Assembly (NCBI GenBank): GCA_018261815.1
Contig: JAGTRL010000009.1
Span: 1 to 34,905, forward strand
DNA from: Pseudomonadota bacterium
GTDB lineage: Bacteria > Pseudomonadota > Gammaproteobacteria > Burkholderiales > Burkholderiaceae_C
Reading direction: 5' to 3'
Length of the DNA: 34,905 nt
Shown: positions 24,026-32,907 of the stretch, in pieces
How the letters are laid out: the number at the start of each line of letters is the position of its first letter
Numbering within the stretch: position 1 is the first letter of the stretch
Notes under the pieces: model-generated
Databases searched by the model: none
What the model was told of the DNA's origin: nothing
What the model saw: the letters and a program-made list of their open reading frames with translations, nothing else
Position numbers and translations under genes: made by a program

Positions 24026-25585
24026 TCAGGCGCTGGCCGCGTCAGCCTGCGCCCACACGCTGGCCTGCGCCAGCGGTGAACTCCTTCGCGTCTCCAGCCA
24101 CAGACGCTTCAGCAAGCCGCGTGCCACCTGGCGCCGGTAGTCGGCGCTGGCGCGCAGGTCGGACAGCGGCGTGAATTCGCTGTCCAGCGCCAGCATCGCC
24201 GCCTGCACCGTGGCCTCGGTCCAGGGCTGGCCGGAGACGGCGGCCTCGGCCCCTCGGGCGCGCTTGACGATCGCCGCCATGCCGCCGAAGGCGAAGCGCG
24301 CGCTGCGCACCACATCGCCGTCGAGTTCGATGGCCAGGCCGGCGAACAGCGCCGAGATGTCGCAATCGTAGCGCTTGCTGATCTTGTAGGCGCGCAGCTG
24401 CTGCGTCGGCGTCGGCAGTGGCACGCTGATGCCGGCGACGAACTCGCCCGGTACGAGCTGGTTCTTCATGTAGTCGAGGTAGAAGTCCTCGAGCATCATC
24501 TCGCGCGTGGCCGGGCCATGACGCAGCACGATGCTCGCACCCAGCGCGATCAGCACCGGCGCGCTGTCGCCGATGGGTGAGCCGTTGGCCACGTTGCCCC
24601 CCATCGTGCCGGCGTGGCGCACCGGCGGGCCGGCAAAGCGCAACCAGGCTTCGTTGACGCTGGGCCAGCGCGCGGCCAGCGCCGACCAGGCGTCTTCCAG
24701 CGCGGCGCCGGCGCCGATATGCAGCGCGCCGTCGGCCTCGCCGATGCGCTTCAGCTCGTCGACCTCGCCGACATAGACGATGTCGCCCAGGTCGCGGAAC
24801 ATCTTGTTGACCCACAGGCCGATGTCGGTGCAGCCGGCCAGCAGTCGCGCCTGCGGGCGCTCGGCACGAAGGGTGGCCAGCTGGTCCAGCGTGCGCGGTG
24901 CGAAGAAATGGTCCTGGCGCGGCTGGCCCGCTTCCACCACCGCCGGGTTCGGCGCCACGTAGTGCAGCGGCGAGTCGGCGCGCAGTTGCTGCAGCAGCGC
25001 CACCAGCGGCGCAGTGTCCAGACGGCGTGCCGGCAGCTCGAACATGCGCTGCCCGGCATCGAGGATCGGCCGGTAGCCGGTGCAGCGGCACAGGTTGCCC
25101 GACAGCTCGTCGGCCAGCTGCTGGCGGCTGGGCACGGTGCCTGCTTCGTTGTGGTGTTCGTAGGAGGCCGCCAACGTCATCACGAAGCCGGGCGTGCAGA
25201 AGCCGCATTGCGAGCCGTGGCACTCGACCATCGCCTGCTGCACCGGGTGCAGCTCGCCGTGGCTCGGCGCGGCCAGGTCCTCGACGCTGAGCAGCGCCTT
25301 GCCGTCCAACGTGGGCAGGAAGCGGATGCAGGCATTCACAGGGCGCATCGACAGGCCGCCGACCAACGTCGCCTTTGCTGCCTGCGTACCGGAGGCGCCG
25401 CCGCTGTCGGCCAGCTCGGCGACGATCACCGTGCAGGCCCCGCAATCGCCCTCGGCGCAACCCTCCTTCGTGCCAGTGCAGCGGGCGTCCTCGCGCAGCC
25501 ATTCGAGCACGCTGCGCGTCGGCGCGGCACCGTCGACGCTGACGATGCGGCCGCGGTGCACGAAGCGGATCGGTCGGGTTTCCAT
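24026..25585 (-). CDS. xdhA: Xanthine dehydrogenase, Fe-S and FAD subunit
   Basis: This 519-residue small subunit has an N-terminal plant-ferredoxin-like 2Fe-2S domain (GCAEGDCGAC), a second all-helical 2Fe-2S domain (SQCGFCTPGFVM and NLCRCTGYRPI), an FAD-binding domain (LLAGCTDIGLWVNK, HAGTMGGNVANGSPIGDSAP) and a C-terminal CO-dehydrogenase-flavoprotein-like domain (SKRYDCDISALFAGLAIEL). It passes electrons from the molybdenum site in XdhB to NAD. ATG 25585 has a GAGGG ribosome binding site. It is divergent from the LysR regulator gene across an 81-base region that holds a likely operator, so purine-responsive control by that regulator is likely. Confidence 0.95.
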   Translation of the reverse strand: METRPIRFVHRGRIVSVDGAAPTRSVLEWLREDARCTGTKEGCAEGDCGACTVIVAELADSGGASGTQAAKATLVGGLSMRPVNACIRFLPTLDGKALLSVEDLAAPSHGELHPVQQAMVECHGSQCGFCTPGFVMTLAASYEHHNEAGTVPSRQQLADELSGNLCRCTGYRPILDAGQRMFELPARRLDTAPLVALLQQLRADSPLHYVAPNPAVVEAGQPRQDHFFAPRTLDQLATLRAERPQARLLAGCTDIGLWVNKMFRDLGDIVYVGEVDELKRIGEADGALHIGAGAALEDAWSALAARWPSVNEAWLRFAGPPVRHAGTMGGNVANGSPIGDSAPVLIALGASIVLRHGPATREMMLEDFYLDYMKNQLVPGEFVAGISVPLPTPTQQLRAYKISKRYDCDISALFAGLAIELDGDVVRSARFAFGGMAAIVKRARGAEAAVSGQPWTEATVQAAMLALDSEFTPLSDLRASADYRRQVARGLLKRLWLETRRSSPLAQASVWAQADAASA

Positions 25586-25636
25586 GCTTGCCCTCGCTGC
25601 TGAGACAGGGCCAACACTAACGCCTGACGGCGCCGC

Positions 25637-25666
25637 TTGATATACGCATTCGTAACTATTAAATAT
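25637..25666. promoter_or_regulatory. AT-rich divergent promoter/operator between xdhA and the LysR gene
   Basis: This roughly 30-base stretch is markedly AT-rich against its surroundings. It contains the dyad TACG-catt-CGTA (25643-25654) inside a T-N11-A type context typical of LysR sites. On the plus strand TTGATA (25637-25642) and TAAATA (25660-25665), 17 bases apart, make a plausible -35/-10 pair, whose start point would lie at or next to the ATG codons at 25667-25679. For xdhA a TATATC -10 candidate reads on the minus strand at 25639-25644, within the same dyad region. The binding protein is inferred to be the adjacent LysR product. Confidence 0.5.
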
Positions 25667-26638
25667 ATGATGGCTCGTATGGCGCAGCGCCCGATCATCG
25701 CCACCATTGACCTCCATCTCGTGAAGGTCTTGTTCACCGTGATCAGCGAACGCAGTGTCTCCCGTGCCGCGATGCGCCTGCAAAGCACGCAGCCGATGGT
25801 TAGCGCCCAGCTGAAGCGGCTGCGCGCGCTGACGGGCGATCCGTTGCTGGTGCGCTCGGGGCAGGGCCTGGCGCCCACCGATGCGGCGCTGGCCATGCTG
25901 GAGCCGGCGTCCCGGCTGCTGCGCGAGGCCGAGCTGCTGTTCGCGCCGCAGCAGCGCAGCGGCCCCTTCGAGCCTGCCAGCGCTGCGCTGACCTTCCGCA
26001 TCGCCGCCAGCGACTACCTGGACCCGCTGTTCCTGCCGCGCATCGTCGAGCTGCTCAAGCGCGAGGCGCCGCTGGCCCAGGTGGAGCTGCACCCGCTGTC
26101 GGCCGAGATCGACTACCGGCGCAAGCTCGCCTCGGGCGAGGTCGACCTGGTCATCGGCAACTGGCTGCAGCCGCCCGAAGAGCTGCACCTGGGCCGGCTG
26201 ATGAGCGACGAGGTCGTCTGCCTGGTGGCGCCCGACCACCCCGCCGCGCGCGGCGGCCGCAGCTGGACGGTGGAGCGCTATCTGCAGAGCGAGCATGTGG
26301 CGCCGATGGCCTTCCATTCCGGTGCGCCGGGCGTCATCGACGAGCATTTGGCGGCGCAGGGCCTGCAGCGCAACCTGGTGGTGCGCAGCGCGCACTTCAG
26401 CCTGATCCCGCTGATGGTGGCGCGCAGCTGGCTGGTGCTGACCACCGGGCGGCTCTTCTGCAGCCGCTATGTCGACGCGCTGGACCTGCGCATCGTGCGC
26501 TGCCCGGTGCAGTTCCCGCCGCTCACCTATTACCAGCTGTGGCATGACCGCACCCATGCGGCGCCGCCGCTGCGCTGGCTGCGCGAGCGCGTGCGCGACG
26601 TCGCAAGGCAGCTGGCCTTGCCGGAGAAGGCGACATGA
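25667..26638 (+). CDS. LysR-family transcriptional regulator of the purine locus
   Basis: This roughly 323-residue LysR regulator has an N-terminal winged HTH (VLFTVISERSVSRAAMRLQS, TQPMVSAQLKRLRALTG, DPLLVRSGQGLAPTDAA) and a periplasmic-binding-protein-like effector domain (FRIAASDYLDPLFLPRIVEL onward). Start choice is uncertain: ATG codons at 25667, 25670 and 25679 are all in frame, none with a clear ribosome binding site, and the predicted promoter abuts them, so a leaderless or nearly leaderless mRNA is possible. It is divergent from xdhA and its stop overlaps guaD (ATGA). By this position it most likely senses a purine or pathway intermediate and controls both directions. Confidence 0.92.
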   Translation: MMARMAQRPIIATIDLHLVKVLFTVISERSVSRAAMRLQSTQPMVSAQLKRLRALTGDPLLVRSGQGLAPTDAALAMLEPASRLLREAELLFAPQQRSGPFEPASAALTFRIAASDYLDPLFLPRIVELLKREAPLAQVELHPLSAEIDYRRKLASGEVDLVIGNWLQPPEELHLGRLMSDEVVCLVAPDHPAARGGRSWTVERYLQSEHVAPMAFHSGAPGVIDEHLAAQGLQRNLVVRSAHFSLIPLMVARSWLVLTTGRLFCSRYVDALDLRIVRCPVQFPPLTYYQLWHDRTHAAPPLRWLRERVRDVARQLALPEKAT

Positions 26639-27948
26639 GCGCGGCGCGCATTGCACTGCGCGGCGACCTGCTGGACTTCGTGGCCGCGCCGGCGCGCGCC
26701 GACCGCGACAGCCCGGCAGTGCGTTTCCGCCCTGGCCATTGGCTGCTGATCGAAGGCAACACCATCGTCGGCGCGCAGCTGGCGGGGCCGGACGTCACCT
26801 GGCGGCGCATCGACCATGCCGGCAAGCTGGTGCTGCCCGGCTTCATCGACACCCACGTGCACAGCGCGCAGCTCGACGTCATCGGCTCCTGGGGCGCGCA
26901 ACTGCTCGACTGGCTGGAGACCTACACCTTCCCGGCGGAGCACCGCATGGTCGATCCGGTGCTGGCGCAGCAGGGCTCCAGGCTATTCCTCGACGCCTTG
27001 CTGGCCCACGGCAGCACCAGCGCGGTGGTCTTCCCCACGGTGCACAAGGCGTCGGTCGATGCGCTGTTCGAAGGCGCGTTGGAGCGCGGCATGCGGCTGA
27101 TCGCCGGCAAGGTGCTGATGGACCGCCATGCGCCCAAGACCCTGTGCGACGACATCGACGATGTCGACGGCGCCGAACGCGACTGCCATGAGCTGATCGA
27201 GCGCTGGCATGGCCGCGGCCGGCTGGCCTATGCGGTGACACCGCGCTTCGCGCCGACCAGCAGCGACGCGCAGCTGGCCATGGCCGGGCGGCTGCTGGCC
27301 AGCCGCGACGGCCTGTACATGCAGACCCACGTGGCCGAGAACCCGGACGAGGTGCGCTGGGTGGCCGAGTTGTTCCCCAAGGCGCGCAGCTACCTGGACG
27401 TGTACGAGCGCCACGGTCTGCTCAATCAACGCTCGGTGCTGGCCCACGGCATCTGGCTCGACGCGGCCGACCGCGCCCGTCTGCACACGCTGGGGGCACA
27501 GATCGCCTTCTGCCCCAGCTCCAACCTGTTCCTGGGCAGCGGCCTGTTCGGCTGGGCCGCGACCGAGGACGCTGGCGTCGGCATCAGCCTGGCCAGTGAC
27601 GTGGGCGGTGGCACCAGCTTGTCGATGCAGCGCACGCTGGCCGACGGCTACAAGGTGCAGGCGCTGGCCGGCACCAAGCTCAGCGCCTGGGCGCTGCTGC
27701 ATGCCGCCACGCGCGGCGCGGCGCAGGCGCTGGGCCTGAGCCACGAGATCGGCTCGCTCGAGGGCGGCACTGTCGCCGACCTGTGCGTGTGGGACTGGGC
27801 CGGCAGTGCAGTGGCGCGGCGCCGCCAGCAGGTGGCGCGCGACTTGCATGAGAAGGTGTTTGCCTGGATCACGCTCGGCGACGAGCGCGACCTGGTCGAA
27901 ACCTGGGTCGCTGGCGTGCGCCGGCACCGGCGTGACGGCGTCCGCTGA
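26635..27948 (+). CDS. guaD: Guanine deaminase
   Basis: This 437-residue amidohydrolase deaminates guanine to xanthine, the substrate of the divergently encoded XdhAB. Zinc ligands are His74 and His76 (DTHVHSAQLDVIGSWG), then QTHVAENPDEV, AHGIWLDAADRA and SDVGGGTSLSM carrying the remaining His and Asp. The TFPAEHRM and FCPSSNLFLGSGLF segments are characteristic of GuaD. ATG 26635 overlaps the LysR stop in an ATGA arrangement, giving translational coupling to its presumed regulator. The length fits the family. It is cytoplasmic. A 71-base gap with an AGGAGA site leads to the transporter genes, so one transcript is likely. Confidence 0.95.
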   Translation: MSAARIALRGDLLDFVAAPARADRDSPAVRFRPGHWLLIEGNTIVGAQLAGPDVTWRRIDHAGKLVLPGFIDTHVHSAQLDVIGSWGAQLLDWLETYTFPAEHRMVDPVLAQQGSRLFLDALLAHGSTSAVVFPTVHKASVDALFEGALERGMRLIAGKVLMDRHAPKTLCDDIDDVDGAERDCHELIERWHGRGRLAYAVTPRFAPTSSDAQLAMAGRLLASRDGLYMQTHVAENPDEVRWVAELFPKARSYLDVYERHGLLNQRSVLAHGIWLDAADRARLHTLGAQIAFCPSSNLFLGSGLFGWAATEDAGVGISLASDVGGGTSLSMQRTLADGYKVQALAGTKLSAWALLHAATRGAAQALGLSHEIGSLEGGTVADLCVWDWAGSAVARRRQQVARDLHEKVFAWITLGDERDLVETWVAGVRRHRRDGVR

Positions 27949-28019
27949 CCCGGCCCATCCGCACCCGAAGAAGCGACACGCCCGCCACGCACACCAAGCA
28001 CCTGCCAGGAGACAACACC

Positions 28020-29576
28020 ATGCTGCGACTCGAACTGATCGGCATCAGCAAGCAGTACCCGTCGGTGCGCGCCAACGACAACGTCAATCTCAAGGTGCTG
28101 CCCGGCGAGATCCATGCCGTGCTCGGCGAGAACGGCGCGGGAAAAAGCACGATGATGAAGATGATCTACGGCGCGGTGCGGCCCGACGAAGGCGAGATCC
28201 GCTGGAACGGCGAAAAGGTCGAGATCAAGAACCCGCAGCAGGCGCGGGCGCTGGGCATCAGCATGGTGTTCCAGCACTTCAGCCTGTTCGACACGCTGAC
28301 CGCGGCCGAGAACGTCTGGCTGGGCCTGGACAAGAGCATGAAGCTGCCCGAGATCACGCAGCGCATCACCCAGGTCAGCAAGGAATACGGCCTGGATGTC
28401 GAGCCGCTGCGCCCGGTGCATTCGCTGTCGGTGGGCGAGCGCCAGCGGGTGGAGATCGTGCGCTCGCTGCTGACCAGCCCGAAGCTGCTGATCCTGGACG
28501 AACCGACCTCGGTGCTGACGCCGCAGGCGGTGCAGAAGCTGTTCGTCACGCTGCGCAAGCTGGCGGCCGACGGCTGCTCGATCCTGTACATCAGCCACAA
28601 GCTCGACGAGATCCGCGCGCTGTGCCACAACTGCACCGTGCTGCGCGGCGGCAAGGTCACCGGCATGGTCGACCCGCGCACCGAGACCAACGCCGGCCTG
28701 TCGCGGCTGATGATCGGTGCCGAGCCGCCGCAGCTGCAGCACAAGCAGGTGAAGGCCGGCGCGGTGGTGATGGCGGTGCAGGGCCTGTCGGTGCCCAAGC
28801 TGGACCAGTTCGGCACCACGCTGTCGGACATCGGCTTCGAGGTGCGCGCCGGCGAGATCGTCGGCGTCGCCGGCGTCTCCGGCAACGGTCAGCAGGAGCT
28901 GATGGCCGCGCTGTCCGGCGAAGACCCGCGCGGACCGGCCGGCTCGATCAAGCTCTTCGGCAAGGACATCGCCAGTCACTCGCCACGAAGGCGACGCAGG
29001 GAAGGTTTGTATTTCGTGCCCGAAGAACGCCTCGGCCGTGGCGCAGTGCCGGTGATGAGCCTGGCGCAGAACACGCTGCTGACGCGCACCGAAGCCATCG
29101 GCAGCTCGGGCTGGATCAACACCACCAAGGTCGATCTGCTGGCCGCCAACCTGATCAGCCGCTTCAACGTCAAGGCCGGCGGCACCGGCGCGGCGGCGAA
29201 GAGCCTGTCGGGCGGAAATTTGCAGAAGTTCATCGTCGGCCGCGAGATCGACGCCAACCCCAAGCTGCTGATCGTGTCGCAGCCCACCTGGGGTGTCGAC
29301 GTGGGTGCGGCGGCGCTGATCCGCGGCGAGCTGCTCAAGCTGCGCGACGCCGGCTGCGCGCTGCTGATCGTCAGCGAGGAGCTGGACGAACTGTTCGAGA
29401 TCGCCGACCGGCTGATCGTCATCGCCCAGGGGCGGATGTCGCCGTCGATCCCCACCGCCGACGCGACCATCGAACGCATCGGCGAATGGATGTCCGGGCT
29501 GTGGCCCAAGTCTGGCGAGGCGGCTGCGCCGGTGCCGCAACCGATTGCCGCAGGAGTGCGCCATGCTCAAGCTTGA
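28020..29576 (+). CDS. ABC transporter ATP-binding protein (BMP/nucleoside type, duplicated ATPase)
   Basis: This 518-residue protein has two fused ATPase halves. The first is complete: Walker A GENGAGKST, signature LSVGERQRVEIV, Walker B LLILDEPTSVL. The second has a degenerate Walker A (GVSGNGQQEL), signature LSGGNLQKFIVGREI and LLIVSQPTWGVDVGAA, where the usual Walker B Asp-Glu is altered. This asymmetric design is normal for sugar and nucleoside importers of the RbsA/YufO type. It powers the importer formed with the next two permeases and the lipoprotein receptor. CAGGAGA precedes ATG 28020. Its end overlaps the first permease gene by 14 bases. Confidence 0.93.
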   Translation: MLRLELIGISKQYPSVRANDNVNLKVLPGEIHAVLGENGAGKSTMMKMIYGAVRPDEGEIRWNGEKVEIKNPQQARALGISMVFQHFSLFDTLTAAENVWLGLDKSMKLPEITQRITQVSKEYGLDVEPLRPVHSLSVGERQRVEIVRSLLTSPKLLILDEPTSVLTPQAVQKLFVTLRKLAADGCSILYISHKLDEIRALCHNCTVLRGGKVTGMVDPRTETNAGLSRLMIGAEPPQLQHKQVKAGAVVMAVQGLSVPKLDQFGTTLSDIGFEVRAGEIVGVAGVSGNGQQELMAALSGEDPRGPAGSIKLFGKDIASHSPRRRRREGLYFVPEERLGRGAVPVMSLAQNTLLTRTEAIGSSGWINTTKVDLLAANLISRFNVKAGGTGAAAKSLSGGNLQKFIVGREIDANPKLLIVSQPTWGVDVGAAALIRGELLKLRDAGCALLIVSEELDELFEIADRLIVIAQGRMSPSIPTADATIERIGEWMSGLWPKSGEAAAPVPQPIAAGVRHAQA

Positions 29577-30648
29577 AGCCCGCGCGCAGCCATCGAAGCT
29601 GATGTCGCTGCTGTCGCCGCTGCTGGCGCTGGCGCTCACCGCGCTCATCGCCGCGCTGCTGTTCCTGGCACTCGGCAAGGACCCGCTGCGCGGCCTGAGC
29701 ATGTTCTTCGTCGAGCCCTTCTCCAGCATGCGCCAGATCAGCGAGGTGGTGCTGAAGGCCACGCCGCTGATCGTCATCGCGCTCGGTCTGGCGGTGTGTT
29801 ACCGCTCCAACGTCTGGAACATCGGTGCCGAAGGCCAGTTCCTGCTGGGGGTGCTCAGCGGCGGCGGCGTCGCGCTGTGGCTCACCACCAGCGGCATCGT
29901 GCTGCCCAAGATCGTCGCCGTGCCGCTGGTGCTGGCTTGCAGCGTGCTCGGCGGCATGGCCTGGGCGGGCCTCACCGCGCTGCTGCGCGACAAGTTCAAT
30001 GCCAGCGAGATCCTGGTCAGCCTGATGCTGGTCTACGTCGCGCAGCAGTTGGTCAACTACATGGTCTTCGGCCCGTGGAAGGACCCGGCCGGCTTCAACT
30101 TCCCGCAGACCAAGAACTTCGACGCCTCCACCTGGCTGCCCAACCTGGTGAGCGGGACGCGGCTGCACATTGGCTTTCTCATCGCGCTGGCGCTGGTGGT
30201 GGTGACCTGGGTGTTCATGTTCCGCCTGTTCCGGGGCTACCAATTGCAGGTGGGCGGGCTGGCACCGGCCGCGGCGCGCTATGCGGGCTTTTCGGCCAGC
30301 ACCTCGCTGTGGACGGCGCTGCTGATCTCCGGCGGGCTGGCCGGGCTGGCCGGCGGCATCGAGGCGGCGGCCACCTTCAAGCAGATCACGCCGCATGTCT
30401 CGACCGGGTTGGGCTTCACCGCCATCATCGTCTGCTTCGTCGGCCGGCTGCATCCTGTCGGCATCATCTTCGCGGGGCTGCTGTTGTCGACCATGATCAT
30501 CGGCGGTGAGCTGGGCCAGTCGCGCCTGGGCTTGCCGAACGCGCTGACCGGCGTGTTCCAGGGACTGCTGCTGCTGGTGCTGCTGGCCTGCGACACCCTG
30601 ATCCACTACCGCATCCGCGTGCGCTCGGCCCTGGCCGGCGCCCATTGA
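29563..30648 (+). CDS. ABC transporter permease 1 (YufP-like)
   Basis: This 361-residue inner-membrane permease of the branched-chain/ribose/nucleoside class has about 8-10 hydrophobic segments. It carries the family segments VCYRSNVWNIGAEGQFLLG and SGGLAGLAGGIEAAATFKQI followed by GLGFTAIIVCFVGRLHPVG. ATG 29563 is chosen because AGGAG lies 7 bases upstream; it starts inside the ATPase gene's last codons. It pairs with the next gene's permease to form the translocation channel. The purine-locus setting suggests a nucleobase or nucleoside substrate; that is inference. Confidence 0.93.
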   Translation: MLKLEARAQPSKLMSLLSPLLALALTALIAALLFLALGKDPLRGLSMFFVEPFSSMRQISEVVLKATPLIVIALGLAVCYRSNVWNIGAEGQFLLGVLSGGGVALWLTTSGIVLPKIVAVPLVLACSVLGGMAWAGLTALLRDKFNASEILVSLMLVYVAQQLVNYMVFGPWKDPAGFNFPQTKNFDASTWLPNLVSGTRLHIGFLIALALVVVTWVFMFRLFRGYQLQVGGLAPAAARYAGFSASTSLWTALLISGGLAGLAGGIEAAATFKQITPHVSTGLGFTAIIVCFVGRLHPVGIIFAGLLLSTMIIGGELGQSRLGLPNALTGVFQGLLLLVLLACDTLIHYRIRVRSALAGAH

Positions 30649-30663
30649 GAGAGGGACACCGAA

Positions 30664-31584
30664 ATGGACCAAACCGCACTGCTGATCGCGGCCACGCTGG
30701 CCTCGGGCACGCCGCTGGCCCTGGCCGGCCTGGGCCTGCTCATCAACGAGAAGGCCGGGGTGCTGAACCTCGGCGCCGAGGGCATGATGCTCGTGGCCGC
30801 CATCGCCGGCTTCGCCGCCGCCTTCACCACCGGCAGCGACACGCTGGCCTTCGTCGCCGGCGCGGCCGCCGGCGGCCTGCTCGCCGCCGCCTTCGGCGCG
30901 CTGGTCATCTGGCTCAACACCAACCAGTACGCCACCGGGCTGGCGGTCAGCCTGTTCGGCTACGGCTTCTCGGCCTTCGTCGGCGTCGGCTACGTCGGCC
31001 AGAAGCTGTCGGAGCGCACGCCCTTCGAAGTGCCGGTGCTGGGGCAGATTCCCTTCATCGGGCCGGCGCTGTTCCGCCATCACCCGATGGTCTACATCGC
31101 CATGTTGTTGATCGCCGCGACCGTGTGGTTTCTCTATCGCAGCCGCGCCGGGCTGGTGCTGCGCGCGGTGGGCGAGTCGCCCGAATCGGCGCACGCCCTG
31201 GGCTACAAGGTGCGCTGGATCCGGCTGCTGGCGGTGGTGGCCGGCGGCGCGCTGTGCGGCGTCGCGGGCGCCTTCCTGTCGGTGGTCTATGCGCCGCTGT
31301 GGGTGGAAGGGCTGGTGGCGGGGCGTGGCTGGATCGCGCTGGCGCTGACCACCTTCGCCACCTGGCGGCCGGTGCGCGTGCTGCTCGGTGCCTACCTGTT
31401 CGGCGGCGTCACGATGGCGCAGTTTGCGCTGCAGGGCGCCGGCGTCAACTTCTCCAGCCAGCTGCTGGCGATGCTGCCGTACATCGCCACCATCGTGGTG
31501 CTGGCCCTGATCAGCCGCAACCCGACATGGATCCGCATCAACATGCCGGCGTCGCTGGGGAAGCCTTTCCACCCCGGCACATAA
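30664..31584 (+). CDS. ABC transporter permease 2 (YufQ-like)
   Basis: This 306-residue permease has the characteristic N-terminal order TPLALAGLGLLINEKAGVLN then LGAEGMMLVAAIAGFAAAF, about eight hydrophobic segments, and VGESPESAHALGYKVRWIRL as the cytoplasmic coupling loop for the ATPase. It is the second half of the heterodimeric channel. GAGAGAGGG precedes ATG 30664, 15 bases after permease 1. An 89-base gap, in which I see no terminator, leads to the binding-protein gene. Confidence 0.93.
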   Translation: MDQTALLIAATLASGTPLALAGLGLLINEKAGVLNLGAEGMMLVAAIAGFAAAFTTGSDTLAFVAGAAAGGLLAAAFGALVIWLNTNQYATGLAVSLFGYGFSAFVGVGYVGQKLSERTPFEVPVLGQIPFIGPALFRHHPMVYIAMLLIAATVWFLYRSRAGLVLRAVGESPESAHALGYKVRWIRLLAVVAGGALCGVAGAFLSVVYAPLWVEGLVAGRGWIALALTTFATWRPVRVLLGAYLFGGVTMAQFALQGAGVNFSSQLLAMLPYIATIVVLALISRNPTWIRINMPASLGKPFHPGT

Positions 31585-31673
31585 TTCGCTTCTTCGTTGC
31601 AGCGGACCGCGAGGGCGGCCGTTGAACTCGTCGGTCAGATGGCTCAACCACCCACAAACAGGAGTTCTCCCCC

Positions 31674-32828
31674 ATGAGCACATTCTCCAAGCGCACCCTG
31701 CTGGGCCTGACGGCCGCGGCAGCGATGGCCGCGCTGCTCGGCTGCGGCAAGAAGGAAGAGGCTGCGCCTGCCGCGGCGGCGCCTGCCTCCGCACCGGCGG
31801 CCGCCGCCGCGCCCGCGGCCGAGCCGCTGAAGGCCGCCTGGGTGTACATCGGCCCGGTCGGCGATGCCGGCTGGACCTTCGCCCACGACCAGGGCCGCAA
31901 GGCGGTGGAAGCCGAATTCGGCGACAAGGTCAAGACCACCTTCGTCGAGAAGGTGCCCGAAAGCGCCGATGCCGAGCGCGTGATCCGCGACCTGGCGGCC
32001 CAGGGCAACAAGATCATCTTCACCACCAGCTTCGGCTACATGGAGCCGACGCTGAAGGTGGCGGCCGAATTCCCGGACGTGAAGTTCGAACATGCCACCG
32101 GCTACAAGCTGGCGCCGAACATGGGCGTATACGACACGCGCTTCTACCAGGACGCCTACCTGTCGGGCATCATCGCCGGCGCGATGACCAAGACCAACAC
32201 GCTGGGCTTCGTCGGGTCGTTCCCCATTCCTGAAGTGCTGCGCAACATCAATGCCTTCACGCTGGGCGCGCAGAGCGTCAATCCGAAGATCAAGACCAAG
32301 GTGGTGTGGGTCAGCACCTGGTTCGACCCGCCCAAGGAGGCCGAGGCCGCGCAGAGCCTGATCAACGCCGGCGCCGACGTGCTGTTGCAGAACACCGACT
32401 CGTCGGCCGTGCTGCAGACCGCCGAGAAGAACGGCAAGTACGCGTTCGGGTGGGACGCCGACATGAGTGCGGTGGCACCGAAGGCGCACCTGGCTTCGAA
32501 CATGGTGTTCTGGGGTCCGTACTACAAGAAGGCCGTCAAGTCGGTGATGGACGGCACCTGGAAATCCGAGCGCACCATCTGGGGCTACAAGGAAGACGCC
32601 AACGGCGTGATCAAGATCGCCGACGTGGTGCCCGAGGAGATCAAGAAGAAGGTCGCCGACGTCAAGGAAGGCTACAAGGCCGGCACGATGGACCCGTTCA
32701 AGGGCCCGATCGTCGACAACGAAGGCAAGGAACGCCTGCCTGCGGACGCGATGCCCGACCAGGCCTGGAAGGACAAGGTCGACTTCTACGTCAAGGGCGT
32801 GGACGGCAAGATCCCGGCCGGCAAGTAA
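31674..32828 (+). CDS. BMP-family substrate-binding lipoprotein
   Basis: This 384-residue receptor has a lipoprotein signal (lipobox LLGC, Cys24), an Ala/Pro-rich tether of about 25 residues, then a BMP/PnrA-like two-lobe domain ([79 protein letters not shown]). PnrA-type proteins bind purine nucleosides, and xanthine dehydrogenase, guanine deaminase and adenine deaminase genes all adjoin, so purine uptake is the most economical reading. AGGAG precedes ATG 31674. A strong intrinsic terminator follows the stop, which marks the end of the importer transcript. Confidence 0.93.
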   Translation: MSTFSKRTLLGLTAAAAMAALLGCGKKEEAAPAAAAPASAPAAAAAPAAEPLKAAWVYIGPVGDAGWTFAHDQGRKAVEAEFGDKVKTTFVEKVPESADAERVIRDLAAQGNKIIFTTSFGYMEPTLKVAAEFPDVKFEHATGYKLAPNMGVYDTRFYQDAYLSGIIAGAMTKTNTLGFVGSFPIPEVLRNINAFTLGAQSVNPKIKTKVVWVSTWFDPPKEAEAAQSLINAGADVLLQNTDSSAVLQTAEKNGKYAFGWDADMSAVAPKAHLASNMVFWGPYYKKAVKSVMDGTWKSERTIWGYKEDANGVIKIADVVPEEIKKKVADVKEGYKAGTMDPFKGPIVDNEGKERLPADAMPDQAWKDKVDFYVKGVDGKIPAGK

Positions 32829-32848
32829 CGCCGCTTCGCTTCGATCTC

Positions 32849-32886
32849 ACGCCGCCGCGCGCCCCCGTCGGGCCCGGCGGCGTTTT
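32849..32886 (+). terminator. Intrinsic terminator after the ABC importer
   Basis: Arms ACGCCGCC (32849-32856) and GGCGGCGT (32876-32883) form a GC-rich stem around a GC-rich loop and are followed by a T-run (32883-32886). It lies 21 bases past the stop of the binding-protein gene and 22 bases before the next gene. It should separate the importer transcript, at least partly, from adenine deaminase. Confidence 0.7.
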
Positions 32887-32907
32887 CCATTCCGAAAGGA
32901 TCCGACC

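Noticed and set aside
21540-24140. 866-codon plus-strand open frame opposite xdhB
   Set aside because: It is a shadow of the strongly supported xdhB; no recognisable domain or start signal.
28850-29300. Altered Walker motifs in the second half of the ABC ATPase read as gene decay
   Set aside because: Degenerate motifs in the second ATPase half are normal for RbsA/YufO-type fused ATPases.
29419-31794. 791-codon minus-strand open frame opposite the two ABC permeases
   Set aside because: Gln/His/Arg-rich shadow; the permease motifs on the plus strand are unmistakable.
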